From JAGPUQ01 sp036677085 (GTDB taxonomy: Bacteria > Pseudomonadota > Gammaproteobacteria > Pseudomonadales > Porticoccaceae): DNA of 64,000 nucleotides. The stretch lies in NCBI GenBank assembly GCA_036677085.1, contig JAKFFI010000004.1, positions 1-64,000 on the forward strand. Direction: 5' to 3'. The position numbers and the translations under genes are program-made. Below, piece after piece: positions 47,718 to 56,316 of the stretch (positions are counted from its first letter, which is position 1; the number at the start of each line of letters is the position of its first letter). The notes beneath the pieces were generated by a model. The model worked only from the letters and a program-made list of their open reading frames with translations, was not told where the DNA came from and did no database searches.

Positions 47718-48142
47718 ACATCTGTCCTCAGTCCAAAATAGGTGTTGTCGCCGGCCTACGTCTGAAGCCAGTACTGGGCGCAATCAGCAGAGACTGGAAT
47801 TCCAGGAAGCGAGCCCCAGCTAACCGCAGTAAGCATAACGTGTTGATTTGAAACGGAGTTGTCCTGCCAGAGCTTGCCCGAAATCGCACCCCGATTCGCA
47901 GATTAACGTGGGCCGCAGTATAAGCTCGGCGCGGAGCTGCGCCAATACGAACTCCACCGCGGAGGGTTAAGCTTCCTGCCACCGTCCCGAAATTCTTACA
48001 ATCCTAGCGTCAGCGTCCAAGCATCGTGCCAGGGGCGCGCCGCGTTATGGCCCGTCCCGGTCCGTGGCCCCCCCCCATCCCCTGCCATGCCAGCCGACGG
48101 GCGGATTCCAAGTCAAAGAGCAGGGTCGCTGTTGAAATACCT
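47718..48142. other. Long tig 5' region between tRNA-Leu and tig
   Basis: About 425 bp without a convincing gene. It holds the tig promoter near 47930 and a leader of about 190 nt. A nine-C homopolymer lies near 48068. I see no terminator hairpin after the tRNA and no riboswitch I can name. Confidence 0.5.
47917..47945 (-). promoter_or_regulatory. Sigma-70 promoter upstream of tig
   Basis: Minus-strand TTGGCG, 17-bp spacer, TATACT. Transcription would start near 47910, leaving a leader of about 190 nt before the tig ATG. Confidence 0.6.
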
Positions 48143-48227
48143 TGGTGCGAAAGGAGAGACTCGAACTCTCACAGGTTACCCTACTGGAACCTAAATCCAG
48201 CGCGTCTACCAGTTCCGCCACTTTCGC
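48143..48227 (-). tRNA. tRNA-Leu (anticodon TAG)
   Basis: Full 85-nt cloverleaf on the minus strand with encoded CCA. The acceptor arm GCGAAAG pairs with CTTTCGC. The anticodon loop is TTTAGGT in stem CTGGA/TCCAG, and a variable arm of class II length is followed by T-loop GTTCGAGTC. TAG reads CUA-type leucine codons. Confidence 0.95.
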
Positions 48228-48366
48228 CGATCACGGGCGCTTCCGTACTTTGTTTGCCGCACTCAGACGGCCCACCCGCACGCGGGCGCGGATTCTCCCA
48301 TACCGGTCTCTTCGCCTCAACCATGGGCGCACGCAGCACCCGCCCAGCCAGCACGCTTGCGCGGCA

Positions 48367-49698
48367 CTATCGTGGTCGCGAAACCAGCAGCGTCGCGTCT
48401 TCAATGCCGGTATTTTGGAAGTCACAACCTGGACGGCTGGCCGGCACCAATACGGCGGTTTCGGGCTCCAGCGTCTTACCACCGGCACGGATAATGCCGG
48501 CTACCACCATCACCAGCGCGTAGACGCCTCCGGTTTCCATCGTCCATTCCGACGCCGGAGACATCCGGAGCCGCTCCACCACAAAGTCGGGAAAGGTCGC
48601 GATACGCTCGTGCCGCAGCGTCGGGGTCTCGGCAAGCACCACGATGTCGCTGGTGAGGGGCGCATCGAGCCGCATCTCGGCGATGACTTCCTCCGTATCC
48701 CAGTGATCCTGCGTCAACACCTTCTGGCCGAACGAAAGGATTTTGCGCTCATACACCGGTGTCTGAAATTCCACGGTCCGGACCCCGTGCTGGAGCGCGT
48801 GAGGCAGTAGCGGCGGGATCTGAACCACGTCGCCCACCCGCAGTGGGGCCAAATGCGTATGTCGCTCCATGGCTTCTCGCGCATGCGCTTCCTGCAACCG
48901 CAGCTCCGGCGCAAGCGCCGCATGCCAACGCCGCAAGGTCGCAGCGGAAACCGGGGCGTTGGGTTCAAAGCCTTCCTCGCATCGCCAGCCGTCCTGGACG
49001 GCGTCTACACTACGGCGAATCCGTTGGTAGGCCTGCACATCCGCAAGATAGGCAGCGCGAAAATCGCTGTCCGCAGCGTGTTCGCGCCGGGCGCCCCGCG
49101 CCAGACCGAAGCGAATCGCACCGCGTCCCTCCGGCCAGCTATCGGGGTGAATTCGGGTCACCACATAGACTTCGCTTTTCTGCCGATGCAGCTCGAAATA
49201 GAGGTCGCCGTATACCGGATCGGGAAGCGGATCCAGTATCTTGAGAAGATTGAGGGGTGAGCGCGCGTTACCAAGAAGGTCGCGTTCGGCAATCGACAAC
49301 AGCCAATGCAGAGACGTCTTGCCATCGTCCCCAACGACTTCGGACTCTCCGCGAACCTCGATACCCGTAAACCAGATCTCCCTTCCCCAGGGCTTGGGGA
49401 CGATCACCGGCGCGAGTTGCAACGGACTGCCTAGATCAATCACTGGCACCCCGGCCCGGGTCGCTACCGCCCGAACGTCTGGTGCTGTTTTGGCCCACTC
49501 GACAACCCGTTCCGTCGGATCGATAAACGCGGCGACACGCACGCCGCCGGATCCGTCGCGCTCGGCGGCAACCCAGAGCGCAATATCGGGCTCATCTCGT
49601 GCGCCGACGGCTTTCAAATAGTGGCTGAACAGCACGCTGCGTTGCGCGCTGGCTGCCAGCGCGGTAACGCAGGTATGGTGGTCGCGCAGAACAATCAT
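48367..49698 (-). CDS. Cupin protein related to mannose-6-phosphate isomerase
   Basis: Protein of 443 residues resembling class I phosphomannose isomerases, which interconvert mannose-6-P and fructose-6-P using zinc. VPKPWGREIWFTGIEVRG near residue 100 is the typical entry motif. FELHRQKSEVYVV supplies likely metal-binding His and Glu, and IPPLLPHALQHGVRTVEFQT a later His. A second cupin-like part lies at the C-terminus (VVAGIIRAGGKTLEPETAVLVPA). It is divergent from common ManA, so the substrate is uncertain. It lies in the 4-kb segment that separates tRNA-Leu from the other tRNAs. Confidence 0.7.
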   Translation of the reverse strand: MIVLRDHHTCVTALAASAQRSVLFSHYLKAVGARDEPDIALWVAAERDGSGGVRVAAFIDPTERVVEWAKTAPDVRAVATRAGVPVIDLGSPLQLAPVIVPKPWGREIWFTGIEVRGESEVVGDDGKTSLHWLLSIAERDLLGNARSPLNLLKILDPLPDPVYGDLYFELHRQKSEVYVVTRIHPDSWPEGRGAIRFGLARGARREHAADSDFRAAYLADVQAYQRIRRSVDAVQDGWRCEEGFEPNAPVSAATLRRWHAALAPELRLQEAHAREAMERHTHLAPLRVGDVVQIPPLLPHALQHGVRTVEFQTPVYERKILSFGQKVLTQDHWDTEEVIAEMRLDAPLTSDIVVLAETPTLRHERIATFPDFVVERLRMSPASEWTMETGGVYALVMVVAGIIRAGGKTLEPETAVLVPASRPGCDFQNTGIEDATLLVSRPR

Positions 49699-49895
49699 CT
49701 AGTGGGCTCTGGCGAGCCTTGAGGTGGTCATCGGAGGCAGTCTACCAGACCAGCTCGGAGCGCCAATGTCGCGCAGTCGCTGTTGCGCAGCCCTTGACCG
49801 GGCCCGCGGCTACGCATTAAATCCACGAGCTGCGGGCAGCGAAGGTGTCTCCTGGCAGCCATTTTTTACCGAGTTTTCCGAAGGAGCAGACAAAT

Positions 49896-50213
49896 ATGAT
49901 AAATCCGATGAAAGCCCCCCTGACCGGCCTGGCGCTGGCACTCGTCATCTCGCTGTCGGCCTGCCAAAAGCAGGAGGCAGAAGATGCTGCCAAAGCAAAA
50001 CTGGAATCCGCGACCGAACATGCGAAGGAAGCGGCAAAACAAGCCAAGGCTTCGGCGGCCGACGCTGCCGCATCCGCCCAGCAGGCAGCCTCGGAAACCG
50101 CTGACAAGGTCCTGGAAACGGGAGCGGCTCTCAGCGAGAAAGTCATCGAACAACCGCAGATGATGCCGGACTCCGACAAAACCGCGAACGACGAATCTCC
50201 CGCCAAGGACTGA
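49896..50213 (+). CDS. Small alanine/lysine-rich lipoprotein
   Basis: Protein of 105 residues from ATG 49896, preceded by AAGGAG. The signal peptide ends in lipobox LSAC (LALALVISLSACQ). The mature part is a long amphipathic Ala/Lys/Glu helix (AKEAAKQAKASAADAAASAQ) of the kind seen in Lpp-like or LEA-like stress proteins. No named family. A strong hairpin follows the stop. Confidence 0.8.
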   Translation: MINPMKAPLTGLALALVISLSACQKQEAEDAAKAKLESATEHAKEAAKQAKASAADAAASAQQAASETADKVLETGAALSEKVIEQPQMMPDSDKTANDESPAKD

Positions 50214-50228
50214 ACACCCAGAGTTTGG

Positions 50229-50265
50229 GCGTCACGGAGCCATTCGATTCGGAGCTCCGTGACGC
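50229..50265. terminator. 12-bp hairpin after the lipoprotein gene
   Basis: GCGTCACGGAGC and GCTCCGTGACGC pair perfectly around a 13-nt loop, 15 bp after the lipoprotein stop. No T-run follows, so it may act with Rho or protect the 3' end. Confidence 0.6.
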
Positions 50266-50444
50266 TACAAGGCAACCACCCCGAGTCATTCGGATTTCAC
50301 CTGCCAACCAACTGTCCACCGCGCGATTTCTGCACCACGCCGCGAGGCAATCAACCCGGATCGAGCTGATCCGCCAAGCATCAGGGTTTTACTTCAGGCC
50401 GCCTTGCGTGGACCCATCAACCAGTTAAGAAATTCATTGATTTA

Positions 50445-51536
50445 TCAGTCATAAATTATTACGCCACGGGCATTTTTACCTGCCTCAAGATCGGCGAAAG
50501 CTTGCGCTGCCTCATCGATGCTGTAGGTGTGGGTCACCATCCGATCGAGGTCGAGCTTGCCCTGCTTGTAGAGCTCCAGATACTTGGGGAAATCCACGCG
50601 GAACTCGGCACTGCCGTACATCGAGCCCTTGATGGTCTTGGACATCAGCGGAAACATCAGCGCATTGAATTCCAGTTTCTGGCTCAGCTTGCCCACGCCG
50701 ACCACCGTCATGGTGCCACCGCGGCGCGTCGCCTTCTGGGCTTGATCCACCACGGCGGGAATGCCGATGGCCTCGAATCCGTAGTCAACACCGATACCGC
50801 CGGTCAGCTCCATGATCTTGCCGAGCGGGTCATTCGCGCCGTTGATCACGTCGGTCGCTCCAAGTTCTTTGGCAAGGGCGAGCTTTTCGTCCGAGAGATC
50901 CACGGCAAAGATTCGTGCTGCGCCGGCGATTCGCGCACCCTGGATGATCGACAGGCCAACGCCACCGGCACCAAATACCGCCACCGTGCTCCCTGGTTTT
51001 ACCTGGGCGGTTTTCAGGGCCGCACCTACACCGGTAGTGACACCGCAGCCGACCAGCGCCGCCGCTTTCATGTCTATGTCCGCGTCGATCTTGACGAGGC
51101 ACATGGCTGGCACCACAGCGTATTCAGCCATGTTGCCGAGGAACTGCATCACGTTGATGTCCTTGCCATTCAGATGGACACGGGTGGTGCCGTCCATCAT
51201 CTTGCCGTCCGGAGTGCTGCGCAGGCAGAGATAGGGCTCGCTGCGCAGGCAGTGATAGCAATCGCCGCAGTTGGGCACAAAGGACAGGGTGACATGATCG
51301 CCCGGTTTCACGTTGGTCACACCCGGCCCCAAGGCCTCCACGATGCCGGCACCTTCGTGGCCGAGCACCATGGGAAACGGGACCGGAATGGTGCCATTGA
51401 TGACGGAGAGGTCGGAGTGGCAGATGCCGGTCGCCTTCATTTTCACCAGAACCTCGCCTGCCTTCGGCGGATCCAGCGTGACCTCTTCAACAGAGAACCG
51501 GTTCAGCTCGTGCGCAACGACAGCTTTCATCTTCAT
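50445..51536 (-). CDS. Zn-dependent alcohol dehydrogenase (class III-like MDR family)
   Basis: NAD-dependent enzyme of 363 residues from ATG 51536 (MKMKAVVAHELNRF), behind GGGGGAG. Catalytic-zinc ligands are in ATGICHSDL and VLGHEGAGIVEALG. The structural-zinc cysteines are in PNCGDCYHCLRSEPYLC. The Rossmann motif is VAVFGAGGVGLSIIQGA. It resembles the long-chain/NDMA-type and glutathione-type alcohol dehydrogenases. Substrate undetermined. It is divergent from the HIT gene. Confidence 0.93.
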   Translation of the reverse strand: MKMKAVVAHELNRFSVEEVTLDPPKAGEVLVKMKATGICHSDLSVINGTIPVPFPMVLGHEGAGIVEALGPGVTNVKPGDHVTLSFVPNCGDCYHCLRSEPYLCLRSTPDGKMMDGTTRVHLNGKDINVMQFLGNMAEYAVVPAMCLVKIDADIDMKAAALVGCGVTTGVGAALKTAQVKPGSTVAVFGAGGVGLSIIQGARIAGAARIFAVDLSDEKLALAKELGATDVINGANDPLGKIMELTGGIGVDYGFEAIGIPAVVDQAQKATRRGGTMTVVGVGKLSQKLEFNALMFPLMSKTIKGSMYGSAEFRVDFPKYLELYKQGKLDLDRMVTHTYSIDEAAQAFADLEAGKNARGVIIYD

Positions 51537-51654
51537 GGCAGGACTCCCCCCGTTAAAATGGCGGCGAGTGTACCATCCTTCACGCGGCCGCCGGAGTGCC
51601 GATGGCGGCGGTAATACCCGTCTTCTTACGCTATTTTTCGCCGCTGGAGGTTGC

Positions 51655-52074
51655 GTGTCCCGCAAAGCATTTACTCTTCATTCGCAACTTGCGCGCGACT
51701 GTCACGTGCTTGGCGAGACCGCGACAGCCCAGGTATTGCTGCATCGCAACGCGGTTGTGCCCTGGCTGATTCTGGTCCCCAAAACCGAACACAGTGATTT
51801 GCTGGAATTGCCCGCTGCACTGCGCACCGTTCTCATCGACGACTGTGCACAACTTGCCCGGTATCTACGGACGCGTCGGGGTGCCGAGAAAATCAACTTC
51901 GCCGCCATCGGAAATCTGGTGCCCCAGCTCCATCTGCATGTGGTCGGACGCCACGCGGGCGACGCCTGCTGGCCACTTCCGGTGTGGGGACACCTGAAGA
52001 CCACTGCCGCTTACTGCGAGGCAGAAGTCACGACGATCCGGGAGGAGATCAAGGCCGCACTGGGGATCGAGTAA
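51655..52074 (+). CDS. HIT-family nucleotide hydrolase/transferase
   Basis: Protein of 139 residues starting at GTG 51655, with TGGAGG 5 bp before it. It opens SRKAFTLHSQLARDCHVLGE, then WLILVPKTEHSDLLELP, and the histidine triad region is NLVPQLHLHVVGRHAGD. The first His of the usual HxHxH is Gln, while the other two remain; many bacterial HIT proteins of this size show the same change. Role unknown, probably hydrolysis of a nucleoside phosphate adduct. Confidence 0.88.
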   Translation: MSRKAFTLHSQLARDCHVLGETATAQVLLHRNAVVPWLILVPKTEHSDLLELPAALRTVLIDDCAQLARYLRTRRGAEKINFAAIGNLVPQLHLHVVGRHAGDACWPLPVWGHLKTTAAYCEAEVTTIREEIKAALGIE

Positions 52075-52163
52075 CCGAAGTGGCGTCGGGATCGGCATCA
52101 CCGGTTCAACGGCAATCCGGACCACAGCGATGGCGGAGGGGCGCAATCAGGAAGTCGGAAAAA

Positions 52164-52240
52164 TGGGGTGGCTGACGGGGCTCGAACCCGCGACCACAGG
52201 AATCACAATCCTGTGCTCTACCAACTGAGCTACAGCCACC
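52164..52240 (-). tRNA. tRNA-His (anticodon GTG)
   Basis: Full 77-nt cloverleaf on the minus strand including the extra 5' G pairing position and encoded CCA. The acceptor arm is GGTGGCTG / CAGCCACC, anticodon loop TTGTGAT in stem CAGGA/TCCTG, and T-loop GTTCGAGCC. Confidence 0.96.
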
Positions 52241-52334
52241 ATCGATCTTCGGGGGTGTTCCCCGCGTGCTCTGACGTCGCCCGGCGCGGATCAGCCCGGC
52301 GACCAGGCGTCTGCGCTGGTCGCCCCGCCTGGGT

Positions 52335-52411
<77 letters not shown>

Positions 52412-52491
52412 ATATGGTCATCGCGCTACCTACCAACAGCATCCTGATGCCGGGGCAGGCGCTTCTCAGAGCACAGCCCGGACCTCAAAAT

Positions 52492-52568
52492 TGGTCGGGG
52501 AAGAGGGATTCGAACCCCCGACATCCTGCTCCCAAAGCAGGCGCGCTACCAGACTGCGCTATTCCCCG
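52492..52568 (-). tRNA. tRNA-Pro (anticodon TGG)
   Basis: 77-nt cloverleaf on the minus strand with encoded CCA. The acceptor arm is CGGGGAA / TTCCCCG, anticodon loop TTTGGGA in stem CCTGC/GCAGG, T-loop GTTCGAATC. It is first in the Pro-Arg-His transcript. Confidence 0.96.
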
Positions 52569-52593
52569 ATAAGCCTCGCCGGAGCGAGGCGGC

Positions 52594-52622
52594 ATCATAC
52601 GCGCGGCCCCGAAAGCGGTCAA
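52594..52622 (-). promoter_or_regulatory. Sigma-70 promoter of the tRNA-Pro-Arg-His operon
   Basis: Minus-strand TTGACC, 17-bp spacer, TATGAT, followed by a GC-rich discriminator (GCCGCCTCGC), as in stringently controlled stable-RNA promoters. The -10 ends 25 bp before tRNA-Pro. Confidence 0.8.
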
Positions 52623-52717
52623 TTTGCACATCCGCCATCTGCTGGCGCAGGACCGCAAACCCGGCGCGGCCGTCGCCCGTGTAAAATAGCACGGCAAAGC
52701 ATGCCTGAGGCAAGAGG

Positions 52718-53572
52718 ATGTCGGCAAGAATACTGGACGGCAAGGCGCTGGCAGCGCGCTCCGAAACTGAAATCGCTGGCCGCGTAGCCCAGTTGATCGC
52801 GGTCAATGGCGGTCATCGCCCGATTCTCGCCACCATTCTGGTTGGCGATGATCCCGCGTCCGCCACCTATGTACGGATGAAACAGAATGCCTGCGCCCGC
52901 GTGGGCATGACCTCCCGGGCCATCGAGCTGCCCAGTGCGACGACCACGGACCAGCTGCTCGCCAGCATCGAGGAACTCAATGCCAACCCTGACTGCCACG
53001 GTATCCTGCTGCAACACCCGGTGCCCGCACAGATCGATGAACGCCTCTGTTTCGACGCCATCGCGGCGCGCAAGGATGTCGATGGCGTCACCTGTCTGGG
53101 ATTCGGCCGCATGGCCATGGGCGCCCCCGCCTACGGCTCGGCGACGCCAAGAGGCATCATGCGTCTGCTTGCCGCTTACGAAATTCCACTCGCCGGCAAG
53201 CACGCGGTGGTCGTCGGGCGCAGCGCCATTCTGGGCAAACCCATGGCAATGATGCTGCTCAATGCCAACGCCACCGTGACGATTTGCCACTCCCACACGC
53301 GCGACCTCCCCGCGATAATCCGCAACGCCGACATCCTGGTGGGTGCAGTGGGCAAGCCGGAATTTATCCGCGGGGACTGGATTCGGGACAATGCCGTAGT
53401 GGTCGATGCGGGCTATCATCCCGGTGGAGTCGGCGATATCGAATTGAGTGCGATCATCACGCGTGCGAGCGCCTACACGCCGGTCCCTGGCGGCGTCGGC
53501 CCGATGACCATCAATACCCTGATTCTGCAAACCCTGGAAGCTGCGGAAACCGCCGCATCCGGCGCGCGTTAA
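52718..53572 (+). CDS. folD: Bifunctional methylene-THF dehydrogenase/methenyl-THF cyclohydrolase
   Basis: One-carbon enzyme of 284 residues. YVRMKQNACARVGM carries the cyclohydrolase Lys of the YxxxK motif. GILLQHPVPAQID, DVDGVTCLGFGRMAMG, and VVVGRSAILGKPMAMMLL (NADP fold) follow, with the C-terminal PVPGGVGPMTINTL. It is divergent from the tRNA operon, the same arrangement as in pseudomonads. Confidence 0.97.
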   Translation: MSARILDGKALAARSETEIAGRVAQLIAVNGGHRPILATILVGDDPASATYVRMKQNACARVGMTSRAIELPSATTTDQLLASIEELNANPDCHGILLQHPVPAQIDERLCFDAIAARKDVDGVTCLGFGRMAMGAPAYGSATPRGIMRLLAAYEIPLAGKHAVVVGRSAILGKPMAMMLLNANATVTICHSHTRDLPAIIRNADILVGAVGKPEFIRGDWIRDNAVVVDAGYHPGGVGDIELSAIITRASAYTPVPGGVGPMTINTLILQTLEAAETAASGAR

Positions 53573-53647
53573 CACCGACGCCTCCCGGCGCCGGTCCAGC
53601 CGGACGCGACCTGAATCGACCCTGCTTCTCTGCCTCAGGATTCCAAT

Positions 53648-54448
53648 GTGTTCAGCTATGTAGATCCCGGCGTTCGTGAACAGTTGATCGCCAAGCATCA
53701 GTTGATCGATCTCGACCCCGACGGTCGCATCATCGACAAGGATGGCCAGCCCTTTATTTCGGTCCTCGGCCCGGTGACCATCCCCCGGCTGATTCACGGT
53801 CAGGAAGTACCGCTGGACTGGTATCCCTTCGTGCGCCGGGTCGAACTGACTCAGGTGTTGGAGGCCGCCAGCGAGGTAACCGATGGTGCCAGCGCAGCCT
53901 TCCGCGAACTCCTGCATGCCAATATGTCGGTGAACTCCGTGTTCGCCCTGCCCGGGTTCAGGCGCGCCGAAAATCCCCTGGTCCGCGTCCATTCCTGCTG
54001 CCTCACCGGCGATATTTTCGGCTCCATGCGCTGCGACTGCGGCCCGCAACTCGCCGCGGCCTTCGAGCAGATGCTGGCGGCCGGAACTGGCGCCGTGGTG
54101 TATATGTCCGGTCACGAAGGACGCGGCATCGGACTCTGGGCCAAAGCCATCACCTATCTGCTCCAGGATGCCGGCCAGGATACCTTCCAGGCCAATGTGA
54201 CCCTCGGGCTGCCGGAGGATTCGCGGGACTTCACCGATGCCGCCGTCGTATTGCGACACCTGTTGTCAGATCGACCGGTGCGTCTGCTGTCCAACAACCC
54301 GCATAAGCGCGAGGACCTCGAACGTGGAGGACAGAAGGTGTCGGAGGTCGTGCCCCTGGTGTCGGGTATCACCAGACACAACCTTCGCTATATCCGCTCC
54401 AAACGCGGCAAGGGGCATTTGCTGCCGGACCAACTTTCACCAGACTGA
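53648..54448 (+). CDS. GTP cyclohydrolase II-type protein (RibA family)
   Basis: Protein of 266 residues from GTG 53648. The zinc site of RibA is intact as Cys118, Cys129 and Cys131 in HSCCLTGDIFGSMRCDCG, with Cys117 replacing the usual Glu. HEGRGIGLWAKAITYLLQD and LLSNNPHKREDLERGG follow, and SRDFTDAA holds the expected Asp. An N-terminal extension of about 90 residues (start VDPGVREQLIAKHQLIDLDP) precedes the core, which E. coli RibA lacks. It is probably a RibA paralogue; flavin synthesis genes are not adjacent. Confidence 0.85.
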   Translation: MFSYVDPGVREQLIAKHQLIDLDPDGRIIDKDGQPFISVLGPVTIPRLIHGQEVPLDWYPFVRRVELTQVLEAASEVTDGASAAFRELLHANMSVNSVFALPGFRRAENPLVRVHSCCLTGDIFGSMRCDCGPQLAAAFEQMLAAGTGAVVYMSGHEGRGIGLWAKAITYLLQDAGQDTFQANVTLGLPEDSRDFTDAAVVLRHLLSDRPVRLLSNNPHKREDLERGGQKVSEVVPLVSGITRHNLRYIRSKRGKGHLLPDQLSPD

Positions 54449-54533
54449 CGCGGTTGTGCGCCTATGATCGGCAGTCGTTATCCGAAACCGCTATGAGCCA
54501 TCATATGCGGTCTGTCTTCACTAGGAGTGGATC

Positions 54534-55535
54534 ATGCGAATTGCCATCAATGGTTACGGCCGTATCGGCCGCTGTGTTCTGCGTGCGATCAGCGAGCGCG
54601 GCCTCGAAAAGCAGCTGGAGATCGTCGCCATCAACGACCTCACCGACCTCGCGATGATGGCGCACCTGACCCGGGTGGATTCCACCCATGGCCCCTTCCA
54701 CGGCAGCATAGAGAGTACCGACAGTACGCTGGTCGTCAACGGCCGCGCGATCCCGGTGTCTGCCCACAAAAGCCCCGCTGACCTGCCCTGGCGCGCGCTT
54801 GGCGTCGACCTGGTGCTGGAGTGCGCCGGCAAGTTCAAGCGACGCGCCGAGCTCGCCGGCCATCTGGATGCGGGCGCGCCCCGCGTGCTGGCGAGCCATC
54901 CGGTCGCCGATGCGGACCGGACGGTGGTCTACGGCGTAAACCATCAGATGCTTACCCCTGCCGACGCCATCGTCTCCAATGCCTCGTGCACCACCAACTG
55001 TCTGGCGCCCATCGCCAAGATCCTGCACGAAGCCGTCGGTATCGAACAGGGTGCGATGACCACCATTCATGCCGTCACCAACGACCAGCAACTGCTGGAC
55101 AAGGCGCATGGCGATCTCTACCGCGCCCGCGGCGCGCTGCAATCCATCATTCCGACCCACACCGGCGCGGCGGCTGCGGTCGGCCTGGTACTGCCGGAAC
55201 TCTCCGGCAAGCTCACCGGCATGGCACTGCGCGTGCCGGTGGCCAACGTCTCGCTGGTGGACCTGCACTTCACCGCGCAACGCGACACTTCCGCGGACGA
55301 GATCAACCAGCTGATGCGCGCGGCCGCCGCCGGCGCCTGGGCTGGCGTCCTCGCCTGCAACGAACTGCCGCTGGTCTCCGTCGATTTCAACCACAATCCC
55401 GCGTCCAGTATTTTCGATGTCAACCACACCAGCGTCAGCGGACGTCAGGCCAAGGTGATGAGCTGGTATGACAACGAATGGGGCTTCACCAACCGGATGC
55501 TGGATGTCGCGCTGCACATGGGCAGCCTCAGTTAA
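54534..55535 (+). CDS. Glyceraldehyde-3-phosphate dehydrogenase, type I
   Basis: NAD-linked glycolytic/gluconeogenic enzyme of 333 residues. The Rossmann start is INGYGRIGRCVLRAI, the catalytic Cys is in SNASCTTNCLAPI (near residue 151), and IIPTHTGAAAAVGLVLPEL and SWYDNEWGFTNRM follow. VASHP-type substrate residues appear as VLASHPVADADR. Epd (erythrose-4-P dehydrogenase) is an alternative, but the THTGAA motif favours GAPDH. It leads a co-directional row with the GDPD and glpD-like genes. Confidence 0.92.
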   Translation: MRIAINGYGRIGRCVLRAISERGLEKQLEIVAINDLTDLAMMAHLTRVDSTHGPFHGSIESTDSTLVVNGRAIPVSAHKSPADLPWRALGVDLVLECAGKFKRRAELAGHLDAGAPRVLASHPVADADRTVVYGVNHQMLTPADAIVSNASCTTNCLAPIAKILHEAVGIEQGAMTTIHAVTNDQQLLDKAHGDLYRARGALQSIIPTHTGAAAAVGLVLPELSGKLTGMALRVPVANVSLVDLHFTAQRDTSADEINQLMRAAAAGAWAGVLACNELPLVSVDFNHNPASSIFDVNHTSVSGRQAKVMSWYDNEWGFTNRMLDVALHMGSLS

Positions 55536-55575
55536 GCAGCCGGCACAGGCCAGCAGCCGCGGGAGGTTTTTCGGG

Positions 55576-56316
55576 ATGTTGCAGGATCGCCTGGTCGCCC
55601 ATCGCGGCTATCGACGGAACTACCCGGAAAACACCTTGCTTGCCTATCGCGAAGCCATTGCCGCCGGCGCCAAGGCTATTGAAACGGACGTGCAACTGAG
55701 CGCCGACCGGCAACCCGTGCTCTACCACGATGCGACGCTGTCGCGGGTGAGCGGTCGACGCGGGCGCGTCGACCAGCTGACCCTGGCGCAGTTGCTCGCG
55801 CTGCCCGCCCACGAGCCCAAACGCTTCGCTGCCACCTTCGTCGCCAATCGCATCACGCCCCTGTCGGCGCTGGTCGAGCTGCTGGCGGCCCATCCCGGCG
55901 TCACCGCCTACATCGAAATCAAGCACGAGGCCCTGGCTTTCGTCGGTATCGAACAGTGCTACCGAATCATTGCGGATTGCCTGGCTCCCGTCGCGTCTCA
56001 GTGTGTGCTCATCAGTTTCGCCTTTGACGTTATCGTCCACGCGAGCGCGCAGGGCTGGCAGCGCAACGGGCTGGTGCTCGAACGCTGGTCGGACAGTCGT
56101 AGCCAGGCAGTCGCCGCGATTGGACCCGAGGTATTGTTCTGCAACTATCGCAAGCTGCCGGCGCGCGCCGACCTCAACCAGATCGTGCCCGAGGTCGTGC
56201 TGTATGAGATCGACTGCCCCGAAACCGCGATCGACTGGTTCCGGCGCGGCGCTGACAAGATCGAAACCTTCGATATCGGTGGCATGATTCAGGCCCTCGC
56301 CCGGCACGCGCTTTGA
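55576..56316 (+). CDS. Glycerophosphodiester phosphodiesterase
   Basis: Enzyme of 246 residues releasing glycerol-3-phosphate from glycerophosphodiesters. ATG 55576 follows GGGAGG. The catalytic His and metal ligands are in VAHRGYRRNYPENT and ETDVQLSADRQPVLYHD, with YIEIKHEAL further on. No signal peptide, so cytosolic. Its stop overlaps the start of the glpD-like gene, which would oxidise the product. Confidence 0.9.
   Translation: MLQDRLVAHRGYRRNYPENTLLAYREAIAAGAKAIETDVQLSADRQPVLYHDATLSRVSGRRGRVDQLTLAQLLALPAHEPKRFAATFVANRITPLSALVELLAAHPGVTAYIEIKHEALAFVGIEQCYRIIADCLAPVASQCVLISFAFDVIVHASAQGWQRNGLVLERWSDSRSQAVAAIGPEVLFCNYRKLPARADLNQIVPEVVLYEIDCPETAIDWFRRGADKIETFDIGGMIQALARHAL

Noticed and set aside
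52619..54259. 546-residue minus-strand frame across folD and the ribA-like gene
   Set aside because: It shows no recognisable motif and overlaps two well-supported plus-strand genes and the tRNA promoter.
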